From contig JAOMBK010000002.1 of assembly GCA_028344535.1 (NCBI GenBank), positions 108,614 to 145,704 of the forward strand: DNA of 37,091 bases, given 5' to 3'. Within the stretch, counting starts at the first letter, position 1. Every line of letters begins with the position of its first letter. This stretch comes from Pseudomonadota bacterium (GTDB lineage Bacteria > Pseudomonadota > Gammaproteobacteria > Magnimaribacterales > D2472). Positions 8,521 through 16,609 of the stretch are shown here, piece after piece. Under the pieces are notes generated by a model. It was not told the DNA's origin, did not search any database, and worked only from the letters and a program-made list of their open reading frames with translations. Position numbers and translations under genes: made by a program.

Positions 8521-11260
8521 CTAAATTTTGTTCACATCGAATACATAGCTCAGGATGTTTAGAACTAGACCCAACAGATTCATGTCTATGCCAGCATCTT
8601 ACACATTTTTCTGCAGATGATTTGATTACAGATACCTTTAAGGTTTCTCCTTCTAAAATATTACATTCAGACACTATGAAAAAGAAATGTATCTCAGAGG
8701 CATATTTCTCGATTAACTTGAAATCATTGGAATCAAGAATCAATTCAATTGATGCATCTAAAGAGCCTTTAATAACTCCAGCAGTTCTTGCTTCCTCGAT
8801 GCTCTGATTAACCTCTTCTTTAACCTCAAGCAATCTTTTCCAATTCTCGTTCGATAAGTCACTGTCAAAATCTTCTAGGCTTTTTAAAGTAGTTAAAAAT
8901 ACTGAATCTGCATCTTTCAAAAGAAAATTATTTCCCTGCCAGATCTCCTCAGCTGTAAAAGATAGAACAGGTGAAATTAATACAACTAACTGATTAACAA
9001 TGATCTGCATTACAGTTTGTGCTGATCTTCTAATTTCAGAATCTTGTTGAGTGGTATATTGTCTATCCTTAATGATATCCAAATAAATACCACCAAGTTG
9101 ATTGACACAGAAGTTATGTATTCTCTGCATAGCTTGATGATAAGAATATGATTCATATGACCCAACAACATCCTCTTGCAACTTAGCAAGCTCATGTAAA
9201 ATCCATTTATCGAGTTCAAGCAAGTTATTAAGCTCAATGGAATCTTTTTTTACATCAAAATCATTGATGTTGCCTAGCAGAAACCTAAATGTGTTTCTAA
9301 TTCTTCTGTATTGGTCTGAAACTCTCTTAAATATTTCATCTGAAGCAACCATTTCGCTTCTAAAGTCAGTTGAAGCAATCCATAGCCTTAAAATATCAGC
9401 TCCTAACGTATCCCAAATTTTTTGAGGTGAAATTGTGTTACCAAGAGATTTAGATTGTTTTCTGCCTTCATCATCTACTACAAACCCATGAGTTAAAACT
9501 GATCGATAAGGAGCCATTCCATTGGTAGCAATCCCAGTTAGTAAAGATGACTGAAACCAGCCCCTGTGTTGATCTGAGCCCTCTAAATAAAGATCAGCAA
9601 CTACATCTGCACCATATAACTTATCTAAAACACACATGTGAGTGACTCCAGAGTCAAACCAAACATCCAAGGTATCATAGACCTTAGAATAGGACTCAGC
9701 ATCATCAATCAAGGAATCAAGGTTTAAATTATCCCAACCCTCTATACCCTCTTTCTCAATCACATCTGCTATTTGATTAAAAAGCAGATTCTGTTTGGGA
9801 TGAATCTCGCCTGTTTCATTATGAATAATTAAGGTAATTGGAACGCCCCAATTTCGTTGTCTCGAAATACACCAATCAGGGCGATCCTCAAGCATTGAAA
9901 GAATACGTTCCTCTCCCCAGCTGGGCTCCCAATTAACATCTTTAACTGCATTCACTGCTCCATCGCTAAGACCAGACTTCTTCATTGAGATAAACCATTG
10001 TGGGGTTGACATAAAAATGACTGGTGACTTATGCCTCCAACAATGCGGATATGAATGATCATATTGTTGATGAGCAAGTAATGCGTTGTTTTCCTGCAAT
10101 AATTCTATAACAATCGGATCTCCCTTCTTGGTGCTTAAGCCGCTTAATGGTCCGAATTCTTCTTTAAAAATACCTCGATTATCCAAGGCTTTTACAGACT
10201 CAAGACCATTCTTTATACAAATAAAGTAATCATCCAACCCATGTGCTGGAGCAGTATGCACACAACCTGTTCCACTTTCAGTGGTGACATGATCACCGTG
10301 CAATAACTTTGATTCCCTTTCATACAAAGGATGAGCCATTAAGATTTCAGTAATTTCTTTTCCTAAAACTGATCCAAGAATCTCTAACTCTATGCCCCAT
10401 CTATCAGAGCATTCATCCAAAAGGTCTTTTGCAATAATAAAATGATCGTTATCGCCTCTAACAAAAATATACTCAATTTCTTCATGGATACATACAGCAA
10501 CGTTTGATGGGATTGTCCATGGAGTTGTCGTCCAAATTACGAAATATGCTTCTTCAACTTTATCAACTTGAAATGTTGAGCAAAGCGACTCAATTGATTT
10601 GGGTAACACTTTAAACTTCACATCAATAGAATGAGATTGCTTATCCAGATACTCTACTTCAGCCTCGGCTAAAGCTGATCTGCAATCCATGCAAAAATGG
10701 ACAGGTTTTTCTCCTTGCTCAAGATGTCCATTAGCAATGATTCTTCCTAATGCACGAACAGTATCAGCCTCAAAGCTTTTATTTAATGAGAGGTATGGAT
10801 TTTCCCAGTCTCCTAAAACGCCCAAGCGAATAAAATCTTCTCTTTGCTTATCAACTTGAGATTGGGCATATTCTCGACAAGCATTAATAAATGATTTTTT
10901 ATTTCTAACAAGATCACTACCTTTGCCATGCTTCTTTTCAACATTTAACTCAATAGGCAAGCCATGACAATCCCATCCTGGAACATATGGAGCATCTTTT
11001 CCAATGAAGCTTTGAAATTTAATCGTTATGTCCTTAAGCGTTTTATTAACTGCATGACCCAAATGAATATCTCCATTTGCGTATGGAGGCCCATCATGAA
11101 GAATAAACTGCTCTTTGCCATTATTTTGCTCTCTTATTTTTTGATAGAGATTGATAGAGTTCCAAAATTCAAGAATCTCTGGCTCTTTTCTTGGCAAGCC
11201 AGCTTTCATGGATAGATCAGTTTGAGGGAGATTTAAAGTATCCCGATATTCTTTGCTCAT
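8489..11260 (-). CDS. ileS: Isoleucyl-tRNA synthetase
   Basis: A full-length 923-residue class I aminoacyl-tRNA synthetase that charges tRNA-Ile. The HIGH motif appears as HLGH (66-69), following PPYANGDI. The editing (CP1) domain has TTTPWTIPSN at about 244-253 and GTGCVHTAPAHG at 330-341. The KMSKS loop reads KQSKS (601-605), with Gln for the usual Met. The C-terminal zinc site has C886, C889, C906 and C909. The protein is of the bacterial type. It begins 6 bases after ribF and its 3' end overlaps lspA. Confidence 0.97.
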   Translation of the reverse strand: MSKEYRDTLNLPQTDLSMKAGLPRKEPEILEFWNSINLYQKIREQNNGKEQFILHDGPPYANGDIHLGHAVNKTLKDITIKFQSFIGKDAPYVPGWDCHGLPIELNVEKKHGKGSDLVRNKKSFINACREYAQSQVDKQREDFIRLGVLGDWENPYLSLNKSFEADTVRALGRIIANGHLEQGEKPVHFCMDCRSALAEAEVEYLDKQSHSIDVKFKVLPKSIESLCSTFQVDKVEEAYFVIWTTTPWTIPSNVAVCIHEEIEYIFVRGDNDHFIIAKDLLDECSDRWGIELEILGSVLGKEITEILMAHPLYERESKLLHGDHVTTESGTGCVHTAPAHGLDDYFICIKNGLESVKALDNRGIFKEEFGPLSGLSTKKGDPIVIELLQENNALLAHQQYDHSYPHCWRHKSPVIFMSTPQWFISMKKSGLSDGAVNAVKDVNWEPSWGEERILSMLEDRPDWCISRQRNWGVPITLIIHNETGEIHPKQNLLFNQIADVIEKEGIEGWDNLNLDSLIDDAESYSKVYDTLDVWFDSGVTHMCVLDKLYGADVVADLYLEGSDQHRGWFQSSLLTGIATNGMAPYRSVLTHGFVVDDEGRKQSKSLGNTISPQKIWDTLGADILRLWIASTDFRSEMVASDEIFKRVSDQYRRIRNTFRFLLGNINDFDVKKDSIELNNLLELDKWILHELAKLQEDVVGSYESYSYHQAMQRIHNFCVNQLGGIYLDIIKDRQYTTQQDSEIRRSAQTVMQIIVNQLVVLISPVLSFTAEEIWQGNNFLLKDADSVFLTTLKSLEDFDSDLSNENWKRLLEVKEEVNQSIEEARTAGVIKGSLDASIELILDSNDFKLIEKYASEIHFFFIVSECNILEGETLKVSVIKSSAEKCVRCWHRHESVGSSSKHPELCIRCEQNLDGPGEDRKFA

Positions 11261-11266
11261 AGAAAA

Positions 11267-12211
11267 TTATTCCAGTATTTGTTTAGCTTGAGATATATCT
11301 AGAAGAATTTGTTCTTTTAATAGATCAATGTTATCAAATTTCTTCTCATCACGAAGTTTATTTGTGAATTCTACAGTCAATCTTTGCCCATATATAGACT
11401 CATTAAAATTAAATATATGGATTTCAAGAACTGGCTTGGAACCATCTACAGTTGGTCTAGTTCCCATGTTTGCAATTCCATTCAATAACTCTCCTCCCAA
11501 TAAGCACTTGACTGCATATACGCCCGCAATTGGAAGTCTCTGCTTTGGTATCCAAAGATTGGCTGTAGGAACACCTATAGTTCTTCCTAGCTGTTGGCCA
11601 TAAACTACTTTCCCTGAAAATGTGTAGGGCCTGCCAAGCAAACTCTTTGCCAGCTGAAAGTTACTTTGCAATAAAGCCTCTCTTATTCTTGTAGAGCTTA
11701 CCCTGGATCCATTCAATGAAACTGTTTTGTTGGCAATGACCTCTGTGCCATTGCTCTTGCCCCAATTTTTTAGCAACTCAAAATCACCTGCTCGTTGAGC
11801 TCCAAATCTAAAATCATCTCCAATAATTAAATGTTTTAAGTTTAGTTGAGCTAAAACTTCATCAAGAAAAGTCTGTGGGGTCATTGTTTTAAGTGATTTA
11901 TTGAACTGAAGAAAAAAAGCAAAGTCTATTCCAAAATTTTTGAACAGTTTCACTTTTTCTCTCCAAGGACATATTCTTGGAGGCGGTGAAGGGTTTATAT
12001 CTTTAGCTGCAAAATACTCAGAAGCATGAGGCTCAGCAAAAAAGACTAAAGATGCACTTGAGCTTTCTTGAGCTTTATCTTTTACCTGCTGAAGAATTGC
12101 TTGATGACCTAAATGCAATCCATCAAAATTGCCAATGGTTCCACTCATGAACTGATTTGGAAACTTCTTATTAAAAGTTTCTATATTTCCTATTCCTCTA
12201 ATTAAGTACAT
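11267..12211 (-). CDS. ribF: Bifunctional riboflavin kinase/FAD synthetase
   Basis: The 314-residue enzyme turns riboflavin into FMN and then FAD. The N-terminal nucleotidyltransferase domain has GTIGNFDGLHLGHQAIL (about 25-41) and SSTRIREAL near residue 170. The C-terminal riboflavin kinase domain starts near GRPYTFSGKVVYGQQLGRTI, followed by GVPTANL. Its ATG overlaps the murJ stop by one base (TAATG), so the genes are coupled. The murJ-ribF-ileS-lspA order is a classic gammaproteobacterial arrangement. The products are needed locally by several flavoproteins encoded in this window (SdhA, Lpd, LLM oxidoreductase). Confidence 0.96.
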   Translation of the reverse strand: MYLIRGIGNIETFNKKFPNQFMSGTIGNFDGLHLGHQAILQQVKDKAQESSSASLVFFAEPHASEYFAAKDINPSPPPRICPWREKVKLFKNFGIDFAFFLQFNKSLKTMTPQTFLDEVLAQLNLKHLIIGDDFRFGAQRAGDFELLKNWGKSNGTEVIANKTVSLNGSRVSSTRIREALLQSNFQLAKSLLGRPYTFSGKVVYGQQLGRTIGVPTANLWIPKQRLPIAGVYAVKCLLGGELLNGIANMGTRPTVDGSKPVLEIHIFNFNESIYGQRLTVEFTNKLRDEKKFDNIDLLKEQILLDISQAKQILE

Positions 12212-13758
12212 TATTTAAAATCAGTTGTTCTGACGCCTAATAAAAAACTCACGCCAAAATAAATTATCAAAGAGCCAATAACTGCAGCGCCAAGATGCAA
12301 CAACCTTTGAACTTCTGTAAATAATTCAAAATCAAAATATTGATTAAAAATTGATAAAAAGGATATCAAAGCAACGCTAGCTATTAAGACTTTAAAAGAA
12401 AAGGCGCTAAAGATTCCAGAAAAAGAAATCAACCCCTCTGTTTTTAGAATGAAACTTAAAATCATCACACTCACTATTGCAGAAATAGAGCTTGCAATGG
12501 CTAAACCTAGATGACCTAATCCAAAATAAAATGCTAATAAGTAATTCAGGCATACATTAATTAATAAGCTTAGAAATGCTATCAACATAGGAGTTTTAGT
12601 ATTTTGCCTAGAAAAAAATGCTGGAACTAAAACTTTCATTGCCATAAAAAAAGGTAGTCCTAGTGAGAAACCTATTAGGCTCAAACTAGCTTGTTGCACA
12701 TCCGTCCATAAAAAAGCTCCTCGTTGAAAAATAGTAGCTAACAATGGAGAAGCAAATAAAATTAATCCAATTAACGAGGGAATAGCTAAGAAAAAAATTA
12801 ACTTAAACGCATTCTCAAGTTGTTCAGTAAAAGCTTTAATTTCTTTTTGAGCATAAGACTTTGATAGGCCAGGCAAGAGGACTGTACCAACAGCAATGGC
12901 AAATATTCCCATTGGAAATTGTATTAATCTATCTGAAACATATAGCCAAGTTGGACTGCCAGTGATTAATAATGATGCAAAAATAGTATCAACTAATAAA
13001 TTTATTTGCGCTATACCGCCTGCAACAATGGCAGGAAGGATAAGAATAAAGAATTTTTTGACGCCAGGATTTTGAAAATCAATTTTTGGTACAGGGATTT
13101 TTTTAATGCTTGCTAAAGGTGCAATCTGGAATAGTAATTGTAGAAATCCCGCTAAAAGAACTCCCCATGCAAGAGCCATAACAGGTATATCTATTTTTGG
13201 AGCAACTAGCCACGCTGAACCAATTAAACTCAAATTGAAAATTAGAGGAGTTAATGCTGGGATAGAAAATTTATTATGAGAATTCTGAATACCCGCTGCA
13301 AATGCTACAAGAGAAATTAATGCAAGATAAGGAAACATGATTCTTAATAGGCTGACAGCTAAATCCTGTTTTTGTATATCAAAATAAAAGCCTGGAGCAA
13401 ATATCAGAATAAACACTGGTGCGAATAATAAAGCTAAGGCGGTAAATATAAAGAGTGCTGAGAGCAAAATACCGAATAAAGCATTAAGAAAGTCTTGACT
13501 GCTCTTCTCATCTTTACTGCTAATATACTCTGAATATATTGGAATAAAAGCTTGGCTAAATGCTCCCTCAGCAAAGAGCTTTCTAAAAACATTTGGAATT
13601 TTTAGTACAACTACAAAAATATCATGAAAGATACTTGCACCAAGAAGATTGGTTGTAAAGATATCCCTTATTAAACCAGCCACTCTAGAGACCAAGGTCC
13701 AGCCACCAACTTTAATGGTTGAGAAAAAATTTAATTGAGAGGCAGTTTTGTCGGTCAC
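12211..13758 (-). CDS. murJ: Lipid II flippase MurJ
   Basis: The 515-residue protein belongs to the MOP superfamily (MviN/MurJ) and has about 14 membrane segments. It flips the peptidoglycan precursor lipid II across the inner membrane. Diagnostic stretches include VSRAVGLIRDIFTTNLLGAS-like text near residue 24 (seen as SRVAGLIRDIF), NVFRKLFAEGAFSQAFIPIY at about 55-74, and PMGIFAIAVGTVLLPGLSK in the middle. The start is GTG, immediately after the msrB TAA stop with no spacer, so it probably depends on translation of msrB. Length matches the family. Confidence 0.95.
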   Translation of the reverse strand: MTDKTASQLNFFSTIKVGGWTLVSRVAGLIRDIFTTNLLGASIFHDIFVVVLKIPNVFRKLFAEGAFSQAFIPIYSEYISSKDEKSSQDFLNALFGILLSALFIFTALALLFAPVFILIFAPGFYFDIQKQDLAVSLLRIMFPYLALISLVAFAAGIQNSHNKFSIPALTPLIFNLSLIGSAWLVAPKIDIPVMALAWGVLLAGFLQLLFQIAPLASIKKIPVPKIDFQNPGVKKFFILILPAIVAGGIAQINLLVDTIFASLLITGSPTWLYVSDRLIQFPMGIFAIAVGTVLLPGLSKSYAQKEIKAFTEQLENAFKLIFFLAIPSLIGLILFASPLLATIFQRGAFLWTDVQQASLSLIGFSLGLPFFMAMKVLVPAFFSRQNTKTPMLIAFLSLLINVCLNYLLAFYFGLGHLGLAIASSISAIVSVMILSFILKTEGLISFSGIFSAFSFKVLIASVALISFLSIFNQYFDFELFTEVQRLLHLGAAVIGSLIIYFGVSFLLGVRTTDFK

Positions 13759-14157
13759 TTAACTTGAGGATGTTTCTTTATTAAAACCTAAAGCAGCTGA
13801 ATTAACACAATACCTCAAACCTGTCGGCTGAGGACCATCTGTAAAAACATGCCCAAGATGCGCATCACACTTAGAACATCTAATTTCAGTCCTAACTCTT
13901 GAGAGAGAATAATCCTCTAGTTCATTAATCTTATTGTTATTAGCAGCTTCATAAAAACTAGGCCATCCGCAGCCTGCATCAAATTTTGTTTCAGATTTAA
14001 AAAGAGTTTCACCGCAGCAAATACAGGTATATATACCATCCTCAACATGATCCCAATACTGACCTGTGAAAGGTCTCTCAGTCCCGCTCTCCTGAGTTAC
14101 ATAATAAGACTCAGGTGAAAGTTCTTTTTTAAGCTCCTCTTTCGATTTATTAGACAT
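13759..14157 (-). CDS. msrB: Peptide-methionine (R)-S-oxide reductase MsrB
   Basis: A 132-residue repair enzyme that reduces methionine-R-sulfoxide in proteins. The zinc site is formed by C45/C48 and C94/C97. The motifs GCGWPSF (about 62-68), [10 protein letters not shown] and RYCVNSAAL with catalytic C117 are all present. It has no signal peptide, so it should be cytosolic. It is the first gene of the unit that continues into murJ. In E. coli rpsT lies near this end of the ribF-ileS-lspA-ispH cluster, so msrB here is a local difference. A candidate promoter lies just upstream. Confidence 0.96.
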   Translation of the reverse strand: MSNKSKEELKKELSPESYYVTQESGTERPFTGQYWDHVEDGIYTCICCGETLFKSETKFDAGCGWPSFYEAANNNKINELEDYSLSRVRTEIRCSKCDAHLGHVFTDGPQPTGLRYCVNSAALGFNKETSSS

Positions 14158-14184
14158 ATGTTTAAATAGAATTTCTTTGGTGTA

Positions 14185-14212
14185 AGTATAATCTATACAA
14201 GGGTTTTCTAAA
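14185..14212 (-). promoter_or_regulatory. Candidate promoter of the msrB-murJ-ribF-ileS-lspA-ispH unit
   Basis: On the minus strand TTTAGA (14207-14212) and TATACT (14185-14190) are 16 bases apart, 28 bases before the msrB ATG. The -35 match is weak. The 55-base gap between the two minus-strand genes is the only place for a dedicated promoter, and no terminator hairpin is visible in it. Confidence 0.35.
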
Positions 14213-14935
14213 CTAAGATTTAATTTCCCAATTTCTCACCCAATATATAAAAATAGTATCTATTAAAGCTATAAATACTTTAATAATGTATTTTGCTATA
14301 GAAATAGCAAAGGCTTGGGTAAATGTTAAATCTGTAGCAAGAACCCAGGTAAATTGATATATCAGAGTGTCTATTAGTTGGGATGCCATGGTGGAAAGAT
14401 TATTTCTAAGCCATAGTTTTTTTCCATTAGTTAAGTTCTTTAGATAATGAAAAAACCATACGTCAAATCTTTGGCTCACAAGATATGCCGTCAAGGAGCC
14501 AATAATAAAAATAGGCGAATAAAACGCTAGCACTGAAATAGCATCATGGACTTCTGCAGCCGATCCGGTTAAGTCAGAGGGCAGAAACTTAGTACTAAGC
14601 ACCAAGGTCAGCATTACAGCTATGTTTGCAACAAATCCAAGCATGACTGCTCGATTGGCTTCATCTTTACCAAATTTCTCATTTAAAAGATCTGTCGCAA
14701 AGTAAATGCCTGAATATAATATTGCACCCATACTGACATTGAATTGCATTCCAAATAGTGTTAATTCGCTTACTTTTCCCCCTTGAAGATTCCCAAGGAC
14801 TATTCCGAGTATTACGGCACAATACAAACCATATTTACCAAAGAATCTATATAGAAAAATAGCTAGCGATAAATCATAAAATACAACCAATAACCACAAA
14901 GTTTCTTGGTTTAAATTAGTAAATAGGGTGTCCAT
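14213..14935 (-). CDS. YhhQ/VUT-family queuosine precursor transporter
   Basis: The 240-residue protein has about six membrane segments and matches the vitamin-uptake-like (VUT) family of YhhQ. Visible blocks are [32 protein letters not shown] at about 65-96, and [13 protein letters not shown] near residue 187. YhhQ imports the queuosine precursors preQ0/preQ1, which are later inserted into tRNA. No preQ1 riboswitch motif is visible in the 99 bases between this gene and the divergent acyl-CoA synthetase. The rest of the queuosine pathway is not in the window. The substrate is assigned from the family. Confidence 0.82.
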   Translation of the reverse strand: MDTLFTNLNQETLWLLVVFYDLSLAIFLYRFFGKYGLYCAVILGIVLGNLQGGKVSELTLFGMQFNVSMGAILYSGIYFATDLLNEKFGKDEANRAVMLGFVANIAVMLTLVLSTKFLPSDLTGSAAEVHDAISVLAFYSPIFIIGSLTAYLVSQRFDVWFFHYLKNLTNGKKLWLRNNLSTMASQLIDTLIYQFTWVLATDLTFTQAFAISIAKYIIKVFIALIDTIFIYWVRNWEIKS

Positions 14936-14947
14936 TTGGGAATCATT

Positions 14948-14969
14948 ATTACATAGAAATTTATGTTAT
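14948..14969. promoter_or_regulatory. 22-base near-palindrome, possible operator
   Basis: Two 8-base half-sites, ATTACATA (14948-14955) and TATGTTAT (14962-14969), are inverted copies with 7 of 8 positions matching, separated by 6 bases. The site sits 5 bases upstream of the -35 box predicted for the acyl-CoA synthetase unit and 12 bases from the yhhQ start. The size fits a TetR-type dimer site, but AT-rich palindromes can arise by chance and no regulator gene is next to it. Confidence 0.35.
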
Positions 14970-14973
14970 TAGG

Positions 14974-15002
14974 TTACATTAATGGATTACGAAAGTTAGA
15001 AT
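14974..15002 (+). promoter_or_regulatory. Predicted sigma70 promoter of the acyl-CoA synthetase unit
   Basis: TTACAT (14974-14979) and TAGAAT (14997-15002) are separated by 17 bases, 32 bases upstream of the ATG at 15035. Spacing is ideal and four of six -35 and five of six -10 positions match the consensus. The ATG is preceded by a purine-rich AGAGAG ribosome-binding site. Confidence 0.6.
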
Positions 15003-15034
15003 TATTAAATAATTAAAAATAAAAAGAGAGATAA

Positions 15035-16609
15035 ATGAGTGAACTAGGTTTTTATAGATTTGCGAATTCACACCCAGATGAAATTGCTATAGTTGAACCG
15101 TCTGAAAAAATTTGGACAAGGGGTGAACTACTAGCAAAAACCAATCAATTAACACATGCATTAAGAGAGTTTGGGGTTAAGAGTGGAGATGTGGTGGCAA
15201 CTGTATTACCCAACTCAGTTGAATACTACATAGCTTACTTGGCTTGCGCACAATCCGGTTTTTACATGGTACCTATTAATTGGCATCTTGCCGGACCAGA
15301 AATAGCATATATTCTAGAAGATTCTGGCGCTAAAGCATTCATTGCATCTGGTGAAGTGCCTGCTATGGAAGAGGCTTGCCAAAAAGCAGTTGCAGCTATT
15401 AATTTTCCAGAGCAAGGCTGTATAAGTACTACCCAAATGAGTGGCTTTATTCATTTAGATGAATTTATAGGCTCTCAACCAACTACCAATCCAGAGGAAA
15501 GAACTGCGGGTCAAGTAATGAACTATACGTCTGGTACAACTGGAAAACCTAAGGGTGTAAAACGTGCATTAATACCTGGAGATCCTGATGATGTTTTGAG
15601 TATGTTTGCAATGATACTTAGCTTTTTTGAAATTCAACCGCAAGAAAATAATGTTCACATTGTCGGATCACCTTTGTATCACACTGCGGTCTTAGTTCAC
15701 TCTTCAGCAGCCCTGCATTATGGGCATTCTGTTGTGTTGATGGAAAAATTCGACGCAGAGCAAATGCTTTACCTAATTGATAAATACAAAGTTACATCAA
15801 GTCATATGGTTCCAACTCAATTTCATAGATTGTTACAGTTACCCGATGAAATCAAAGCAAAATATGATTGCACATCAACTCGGGCCATGATTCATGCTGC
15901 AGCCCCCTGCCCTATTCATACCAAACAAGCAATGATTGAATGGTGGGGAAATTCCATATGGGAATATTATGCTGCCACAGAAGGTGGTGGAACAGTTGTC
16001 GATGCTAGTTCATGGTCCAAGTTTCCTGGAACAGTTGGTAAAGCATGGCCAGGAGCCGAAATCAAAATCATCAACGATAATGGAACTGAGGCTAAGCCGA
16101 ATGATCAAGGCACAGTCTTTATGAAGCTTGGCGAAGCAACAAAGTTTGAATATAAGGGTGATCAAGAAAAAACAAAAAAAGAGAGGCTAGTTTTTGATGA
16201 TCAGGTTTATTTTACTGTTGGTGATATAGGGTATTTAAATAATGAAGGGTATTTATTTTTATGTGACAGGAAGATAGATATGATTATTTCAGGCGGAGCC
16301 AATATATACCCAGCAGAAATTGAGAGCGCTTTTCTTATGCATCCTGCTGTTGCTGATGTTGCTGTATTTGGAATTCCCAACGAAGAATGGGGGGAAGAAG
16401 TTAAAGCGGTTGTAGAGCTTAATCAAAATTTCGATTCTTCTAATGAATTGCTTGCTGAATTGATGAAGTTTGCTCAGGAAAATCTAGCAAAAATGAAGCT
16501 ACCAAGAAGCATAGATTTTATTGAAAAGCTTCCAAGGGACGAGAATGGCAAGTTATACAAAAGAAGGTTAAGAGATCCCTATTGGGAAAATCAATCTTCA
16601 AACGTTTGA
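15035..16609 (+). CDS. Acyl-CoA synthetase (AMP-forming), FadD4-like
   Basis: A 524-residue member of the ANL adenylating enzymes, which activate a carboxylic acid with ATP and join it to CoA. The ATP-binding motif YTSGTTGKPKGVKR is at 164-177. YYAATEGGG follows near residue 312. The hinge region GDIGYLNNEGYLFLCDRKIDM and the block ISGGANIYPAEIES lie at about 400-435. The conserved C-terminal lysine is in PRDENGKLYKRRLR. The early block NWHLAGPEIAYILEDSGAKA resembles mycobacterial FadD4-like ligases (from memory). The acid substrate cannot be read from the sequence. It is the first gene of a plus-strand unit, and its TGA overlaps the next ATG. Confidence 0.88.
   Translation: MSELGFYRFANSHPDEIAIVEPSEKIWTRGELLAKTNQLTHALREFGVKSGDVVATVLPNSVEYYIAYLACAQSGFYMVPINWHLAGPEIAYILEDSGAKAFIASGEVPAMEEACQKAVAAINFPEQGCISTTQMSGFIHLDEFIGSQPTTNPEERTAGQVMNYTSGTTGKPKGVKRALIPGDPDDVLSMFAMILSFFEIQPQENNVHIVGSPLYHTAVLVHSSAALHYGHSVVLMEKFDAEQMLYLIDKYKVTSSHMVPTQFHRLLQLPDEIKAKYDCTSTRAMIHAAAPCPIHTKQAMIEWWGNSIWEYYAATEGGGTVVDASSWSKFPGTVGKAWPGAEIKIINDNGTEAKPNDQGTVFMKLGEATKFEYKGDQEKTKKERLVFDDQVYFTVGDIGYLNNEGYLFLCDRKIDMIISGGANIYPAEIESAFLMHPAVADVAVFGIPNEEWGEEVKAVVELNQNFDSSNELLAELMKFAQENLAKMKLPRSIDFIEKLPRDENGKLYKRRLRDPYWENQSSNV

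Noticed and set aside
14936..15034. preQ1 riboswitch for the YhhQ-type transporter
   Set aside because: No C-rich hairpin with the A-rich tail typical of preQ1-I is seen on the minus strand in this gap.
16582..16608. TTG start adding nine residues to the second acyl-CoA synthetase
   Set aside because: The ATG at 16609 forms a TGATG coupling with the previous stop and gives the usual family N-terminus.
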